A stretch of DNA of 9,200 nt from JAGFIY01 sp964499285 (GTDB lineage Bacteria > Bacteroidota > Ignavibacteria > Ignavibacteriales > Melioribacteraceae), in assembly GCA_964499285.1 (NCBI GenBank), contig CAZCLA010000062.1, positions 1 to 9,200 on the forward strand, given 5' to 3'. Below, piece by piece: positions 5,640-9,200 of the stretch (its first letter is position 1; each line of letters begins with the position of its first letter). A program made the position numbers and the translations under genes. The notes below the pieces were generated by a model. The model worked only from the letters and a program-made list of their open reading frames with translations. It was not told the DNA's origin and ran no database searches.

Positions 5640-8412
5640 TCACAAAATTGGCGGAGCAATAATTTTTATAACAAATCCATTTTCATGTGTAAACTGACAT
5701 TCCGCATTAATTTTTTTTGCCCTCATTTCAATATTGCGAAGCCCTTGACCACTATAATGTTCTTTTTTATTAAATGTTTTTCCGTTATCCGAGATTATCA
5801 TTTTCAGCGATTCTTTATCATTTACCAAAGAGATGTTAGTTTCCGTCGCATCTGAATGTTTCATTATATTATGAACTGATTCCTTTAAAATAAGGTAAAG
5901 GTTCTGTCTTAGTTCAATATTTATTTTACTATCTGATTCAATCCCTGATACTGAAAAATTTACTTTAATATCCTTCTCGGTTAAAATTGAATATGCCGTA
6001 TCTTTCATTTTGGTGATCAAATTATCGAAATCATCATTGCGGGCATCAATAGCCCAAACTATATCCTGCATAGTTGATACGGCTTCACGAGCTTGTTCTG
6101 AAATTCGTTTGAGACCGGATAATTCTTTTTCGTCATTAACATTCATCTCCATCATTTGAGCACGCATTGAAACTTTTGTTAACGTCGAGCCAACCTCATC
6201 GTGAAGATCACTTGCAATTTTTACACGGAGTCTTTCTAACTCTAGAATTCTGTTAATTCTGTATTTATAAAGTGAAAAAAGTATAGTAATAATTATGCCT
6301 GCCATAAGCACGAAAAACCACCAGGTTAACCAAAACGGAGGGGCAATAATTATTAGTAATGAAACTCCGGTCTCATTCCAGAGATTGTTATTGTTAGAGC
6401 CTTTCACCGTTAGGATATAATTTCCCGGATCGAGATTGGTGTAGGTCACAAATCTATTGGAAGTCGGTGTGGAGAATTCTTCGTTAAATCCTTCGAGTTT
6501 ATGTGAATACATATTATTTCCCGGAGCTGAAAAATCTAAGGACGAGAAATAAATAGTAAAAACATTTTCGCTATAATTTAATACCAATGTATCTAATACA
6601 GTTATCGGTTTTTCTAAGATTATTCGATCGTTAAAAACTTCGCCAGCTTCTAATTTATTATTGAATAAATAGAAATCCGTAAATGCAAGTTTCGGAACNN
6701 NNNNNNNNNNNNNNNNNNNNNNNNNNNNNNNNNNNNNNNNNNNNNNNNNNNNNNNNNNNNNNNNNNNNNNNNNNNNNNNNNNNNNNNNNNNNNNNNNNAA
6801 TTAGTTTCTCTTTTTTACTATCCATTAAAAATAATCCATGTTGTGAGGAGCCAATCCAGAAATTTCCCTTAGCATCTTTAAGTAATGATGTTATATTTTT
6901 TGATTCAACCGAAACAAAATCATTTTCTTGATAAAGAAATTTTTTATAAGAGCCGGATTTTTTATTTATTTGAAATAATCCATTGTAAGTTCCTGCCCAC
7001 AATGTATTTCCTTCATCAAATAAGGAAAGAATAATATTATCTCCGTAAGAAGAAGTGGAAAAGAAAAAGCTTGAGAATCTTTCGGAAGATAGATCAAATT
7101 TAAAAATTCCATCGCCTTCGGTTCCGAAATACAAATATTTTTCGGGCAATAGTTTATCTTCAGTTATAGAATAGGCAATATTGTTTAATGTTTTTCCGTT
7201 AACTTTGTGCTCATCATAAAATTGCGTGTACTTATTTGTCTGCGGATTATACCTGTCCAATCCATTATAACCGGAAATCCAAATATTTCCGTATCTGTCT
7301 TCAAAAAATGTTCTGATACTTTTAAAAGATAAACCGTCCGTACTCGGCTGAACCAGAGTAAAGTGATTCAAATAAGCACTCATTTTATCAATTCCGCCTC
7401 CGTCAGTGCCTATCCAAATAATTCCAGATCTATCCCTATAAATTTTATGTGCAACATTAAAGCTTATAGATTTTTCATTCAGCAAATCATTTTTATATAC
7501 AACAAACTCTTCCGACTTTTTGTTAAGATAAATCAATCCATATCCGCTTGTTGCAATCCAAAGATTTCCAAAATCATCTTCAGTTATTGAATTGATAATA
7601 TTTGTTGTAATGCTTTCATTTATAATTCTTTCTATTTCCTTCTTATATATGATGTGCTTGCCGGTTTTATTATCGTATTTATTCAGCCCGGCACTTGATC
7701 CAAACCAGAATATACCTTCTTTGTCCTCGTAAACTTCATTTAGCTGAAGCAAAGGGTAACTGCCTGCTTGATCAAATTCTATCTCTTTAAAAATGTCCAA
7801 TTGATAATCATATCGATAAATTCCAAACATATTGGTAATCGCCCAAAGAATATTGTTGCTTGTTCTGAAGAGCGTAACTTTTACATCGGAGGGAGCATTA
7901 TCTTCAAGCGAGTTCAATTTATATTTATTAAAAGAGTTTTCTTCGACATTTAACTTATAAACTCCATCTTTAGTTGAGATCCAAATATTGTTTTCGTCAA
8001 CGTTAATTGATAATATGTTGTTTGATAGACTCTTGTCGGCGAATAAGTATTGTAAATCTATTCGTTTAAATTTCCTTGTTGAATGATCGAATCTATTTAA
8101 TCCGTTATCCGTAGCGACCCAAATAAATCCATACGAATCTTCTTTTATATCATTAATAAAATTACTGCTTATACTTGCTGTATTGTTTTTAGAATTTGTA
8201 AAAACTTCAAATTCATAACCATTATAAAGATTCAATCCGTCTTGCGTGCCAAACCACATAAATCCAAAAGAATCCTGCAATATTGCCCTAACAGATGATT
8301 GAGATAAACCATCGTTTATTGTTAAGTGTTCAAACCGGATTTGAGGAGATGTTCCAAACATTAAGATTTGGACAACCAAACTGCCTGTGATTATTTTGCA
8401 AAGAAAATTTAT
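5640..8412 (-). CDS. Sensor histidine kinase with Reg_prop propeller, Y_Y_Y domain and HisKA_3 core; interrupted by an assembly gap
   Basis: One gene split by 100 Ns. Part before the gap (about 538 residues): signal-like N terminus (NFLCKIITGSLVVQILMFG), then at least 11 Reg_prop blades with W-x-G/S/A-T cores (e.g. GFMWFGTQDGLNLY, GIIWIGTDGGGIDK, GNFWIGSSQHGLF). Part after the gap (352 residues): VPKLAFTDFYLF, then a Y_Y_Y domain (LDFSAPGNNMYSHKLEGF...TYTNLDPGNYILTVKGSN), one membrane helix (WWFFVLMAGIIITILFSLY), HisKA_3 dimerisation domain with the phospho-histidine in SDLHDEVGS (codon 6201-6203), and an HATPase_c domain with N-box KESVHNIMKH, ISDNG and GQGLRNIEMRAK. No receiver or AraC domain is fused, so it is a classical kinase and not a hybrid regulator. 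Predicted to sense a ligand in the periplasm and phosphorylate the adjacent regulator. The start is uncertain: AUA at 8410-8412 has the best ribosome site; TTG 8379 and ATG 8361 are alternatives but remove most of the signal sequence. Confidence 0.92.
6699..6798. other. Assembly gap (100 Ns) inside the histidine kinase gene
   Basis: Exactly 100 Ns, the usual placeholder for unknown length. Both flanks are coding on the minus strand, but in different frames. For one uninterrupted gene the true length must be a multiple of three, which 100 is not. The missing piece should hold the end of the second propeller. Confidence 0.97.
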
Positions 8413-8638
8413 TTTGTGCTCCTCAAAAATATAGATGAATTTTTTACATAAAATGGAGTTGATAACTATATAAAACTGTAATGTTGTTCAAAAACAAGTT
8501 TCATAAAGTTCTAAAAAATTTTTACGGTCTTTTATTAAGATACGTTAACTAATATGAAATATGAAATGATTTTATTTGAATACAGGATTTCCAAGTACTC
8601 AGAAGAGATTGATTTTTTTTATTAGAATGCTTTTTATG
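8413..8638. other. Gene-free leader upstream of the histidine kinase
   Basis: About 226 bp, very AT-rich, between the upstream terminator hairpin and the kinase. The kinase frame has a stop at 8488-8490, which limits how far upstream the gene can begin, and there is no in-frame ATG between that stop and 8361. A weak promoter-like pair, TTGAAC (8486-8491) and TATAGT (8465-8470), has a 15-nt spacer, which is short. A small direct repeat (atatgaa twice, near 8552-8567) looks like chance. No other gene or RNA is apparent. Confidence 0.5.
8419..8424 (-). promoter_or_regulatory. Ribosome binding site that argues for an AUA start of the kinase
   Basis: Minus strand reads GAGGAG, a strong Shine-Dalgarno, then CACAAA (6 nt) and ATA at 8410-8412. 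The reading from that ATA gives a complete signal sequence (NFLCKIITGSLVVQILMFG). No ATG, GTG or TTG occurs at the correct distance from it in the kinase frame. Confidence 0.5.
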
Positions 8639-8670
8639 AAATAGAGTCTTGATAAATCAAGACTCTATTT
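8639..8670 (-). terminator. Hairpin terminator downstream of the T9SS cargo gene
   Basis: A perfect 14-bp inverted repeat (8639-8652 and 8657-8670; arm AAATAGAGTCTTGA) with a 4-nt loop begins 5 nt after the stop codon at 8676-8678. In the minus direction the stem ends in TATTT and is followed by CATAAAAAG, so a true U-tract is missing. It may terminate weakly or mainly protect the 3' end of the mRNA. It separates the upstream unit from the kinase gene. Confidence 0.6.
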
Positions 8671-8675
8671 TAAAA

Positions 8676-9200
8676 TTATCTTATAAGCACCATCTTTTTT
8701 GTGATTGTTTTTCCGGATGTTGTTATTGAGTAAAAATACATCCCGCTTGAAAGTGAAGCTGCATCAAATTTTACTTCATAATTACCCGGCTTAAGATTTT
8801 CGTTTACTAGTGTTGCTACTTCTCTTCCGAGGATGTCGTAAATTTTGAGTGATGCTTGGGAAGATTGCTTTGCTCCGCTCGCAATGACAGAAGGAATTGA
8901 AAATTTTATTGTTGTTGTTGGGTTAAATGGATTTGGATAATTTTGATACAGTTCAAATTTTGTTGGTTGTTGTTCTTCTATTTCCACTTCTACTATTTCA
9001 GAATATTCGAACTTGCCGTCTGTATCAATTTGTTTCAATCTGTATTGTATAGTGCCTCTCATCGGATTTGAATCAACAAAAGAATATTCTTTTGGTGAGT
9101 TGCTGTTGCCATGTCCTTCTACAAATCCGATATTATTCCAAGTTGTGTCATTCTGAGCTGAACGAAGAATCTCAAACCCGTAATTGTTTACTTCCGTTGC
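8676..9200 (-). CDS. C-terminal end of a large T9SS cargo protein (5' part outside the window)
   Basis: The frame is open without interruption from the right edge to the stop at 8676-8678 (174 residues), so the ATG at 9062 is internal and not a start. The visible part begins EVNNYGFEILRSAQNDTTW, then IGFVEGHGNSNSPKEYSFVD and IQYRLKQIDTDGKFEYSE. This beta-sandwich-like segment is common just before the sorting domain in such proteins. The T9SS type A domain follows (ELYQNYPNPFNPTTTIKFSIP ... KMVLIR), about 89 residues. It is longer than the three other tails in the window by 8 residues, caused by an insertion SVIASGAKQSSQ after FSIP. Function of the main part cannot be judged from the tail; export by the T9SS and attachment or release at the cell surface is expected. 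Confidence 0.9.
   Translation of the reverse strand, partial: ATEVNNYGFEILRSAQNDTTWNNIGFVEGHGNSNSPKEYSFVDSNPMRGTIQYRLKQIDTDGKFEYSEIVEVEIEEQQPTKFELYQNYPNPFNPTTTIKFSIPSVIASGAKQSSQASLKIYDILGREVATLVNENLKPGNYEVKFDAASLSSGMYFYSITTSGKTITKKMVLIR
8863..8888. repeat. Dispersed-repeat-like element inserted in frame in a T9SS sorting domain
   Basis: 26 bp starting gattgctttgctcc and ending gctcgcaatgac, with ATTGC/GCAAT as terminal inverted repeats and a GC-rich centre that contrasts with the AT-rich surroundings. It resembles the short element read as GTCATTGCGAG...GAAGCAATC that is scattered through many bacterial genomes; I recall this from general knowledge and have not searched for it. In the protein it adds the residues VIASGAKQSS at a loop where the other three tails have only five residues. 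Confidence 0.6.

Noticed and set aside
5640..6587. A separate kinase gene starting at TTG 6587
   Set aside because: The frame stays open up to the gap and encodes VPKLAFTDFYLFNN, the usual segment before Y_Y_Y; the TTG is an internal Leu codon.
6658..6698. A C-terminal peptide SETCIYGFLFIQ ending the propeller protein at 6658
   Set aside because: It comes only from reading through 100 placeholder Ns in the wrong frame.
1965..7953. Several plus-strand open frames of 60-80 codons (e.g. 1965-2168, 3027-3239, 4723-4926, 5625-5855, 7363-7590, 7768-7953)
   Set aside because: They lie mostly or wholly antisense to well-supported genes, lack family features and have no ribosome sites that I can see.
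8551..8570. Tandem atatgaa repeat as a regulatory or CRISPR-like repeat
   Set aside because: Only two short copies in AT-rich DNA; chance is the best explanation.
8676..9062. A separate 128-residue gene starting at ATG 9062
   Set aside because: The same frame continues without a stop to the right edge, with typical pre-tail sequence (EVNNYGFEILRS); the ATG is internal.

Overview
The window is an AT-rich bacterial fragment in which every supported gene lies on the minus strand. Four of the six genes end in a type A type IX secretion (T9SS) C-terminal sorting domain with the QNYPNPFNP signature. The other two form a two-component system whose sensor carries a Reg_prop beta-propeller and a Y_Y_Y domain. 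This combination points to the Bacteroidota/Ignavibacteriota (FCB) group. The exact tail wording (QNYPNPFNPST..I.FSI, VYDVLGREVAELVN, KMLLVK) and the recognisable Shine-Dalgarno sites suggest an Ignavibacteria-like organism, but that placement is inference. A 100-N run at 6699-6798 shows that this is a draft scaffold.

Layout in transcription order (high to low coordinates). At 9200-8676 is the 3' end of a large T9SS cargo protein whose start is outside the window. It is followed at once by a perfect 14-bp-stem hairpin (8639-8670), a likely terminator. A leader of about 230 bp (8413-8638) has no gene. At about 8412-5640 is a sensor histidine kinase interrupted by the assembly gap. At 5577-4954 is its NarL/LuxR-type response regulator. 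A 100-bp spacer contains a good sigma70-like promoter overlapped by a palindrome (4879-4915). After it come three closely spaced genes (22-bp and 14-bp gaps): a BNR/Asp-box propeller protein (4853-3561), a subtilisin-family protease (3538-1295) and a serine beta-lactamase-like hydrolase (1280 to beyond the left edge). All three have a signal peptide ending NA before Q, and a T9SS tail.

How the genes may work together: the sensor has a large predicted periplasmic propeller domain and can signal to the adjacent response regulator. The promoter directly downstream of the regulator gene drives three exported proteins, two of them enzymes. The simplest reading is a signal-responsive exoenzyme locus, with the regulator possibly acting at the palindromic promoter. 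The sequence does not prove this.

Most notable for a second look: a short dispersed-repeat-like element inserted in frame inside a T9SS sorting domain (8863-8888); a kinase start that appears to need an AUA codon (8410-8412); near-duplicate DNA encoding the T9SS tails of two neighbouring, otherwise unrelated genes; and an N-gap whose stated length breaks the kinase reading frame. I found no convincing CRISPR array, RNA gene, insertion sequence or phage gene.
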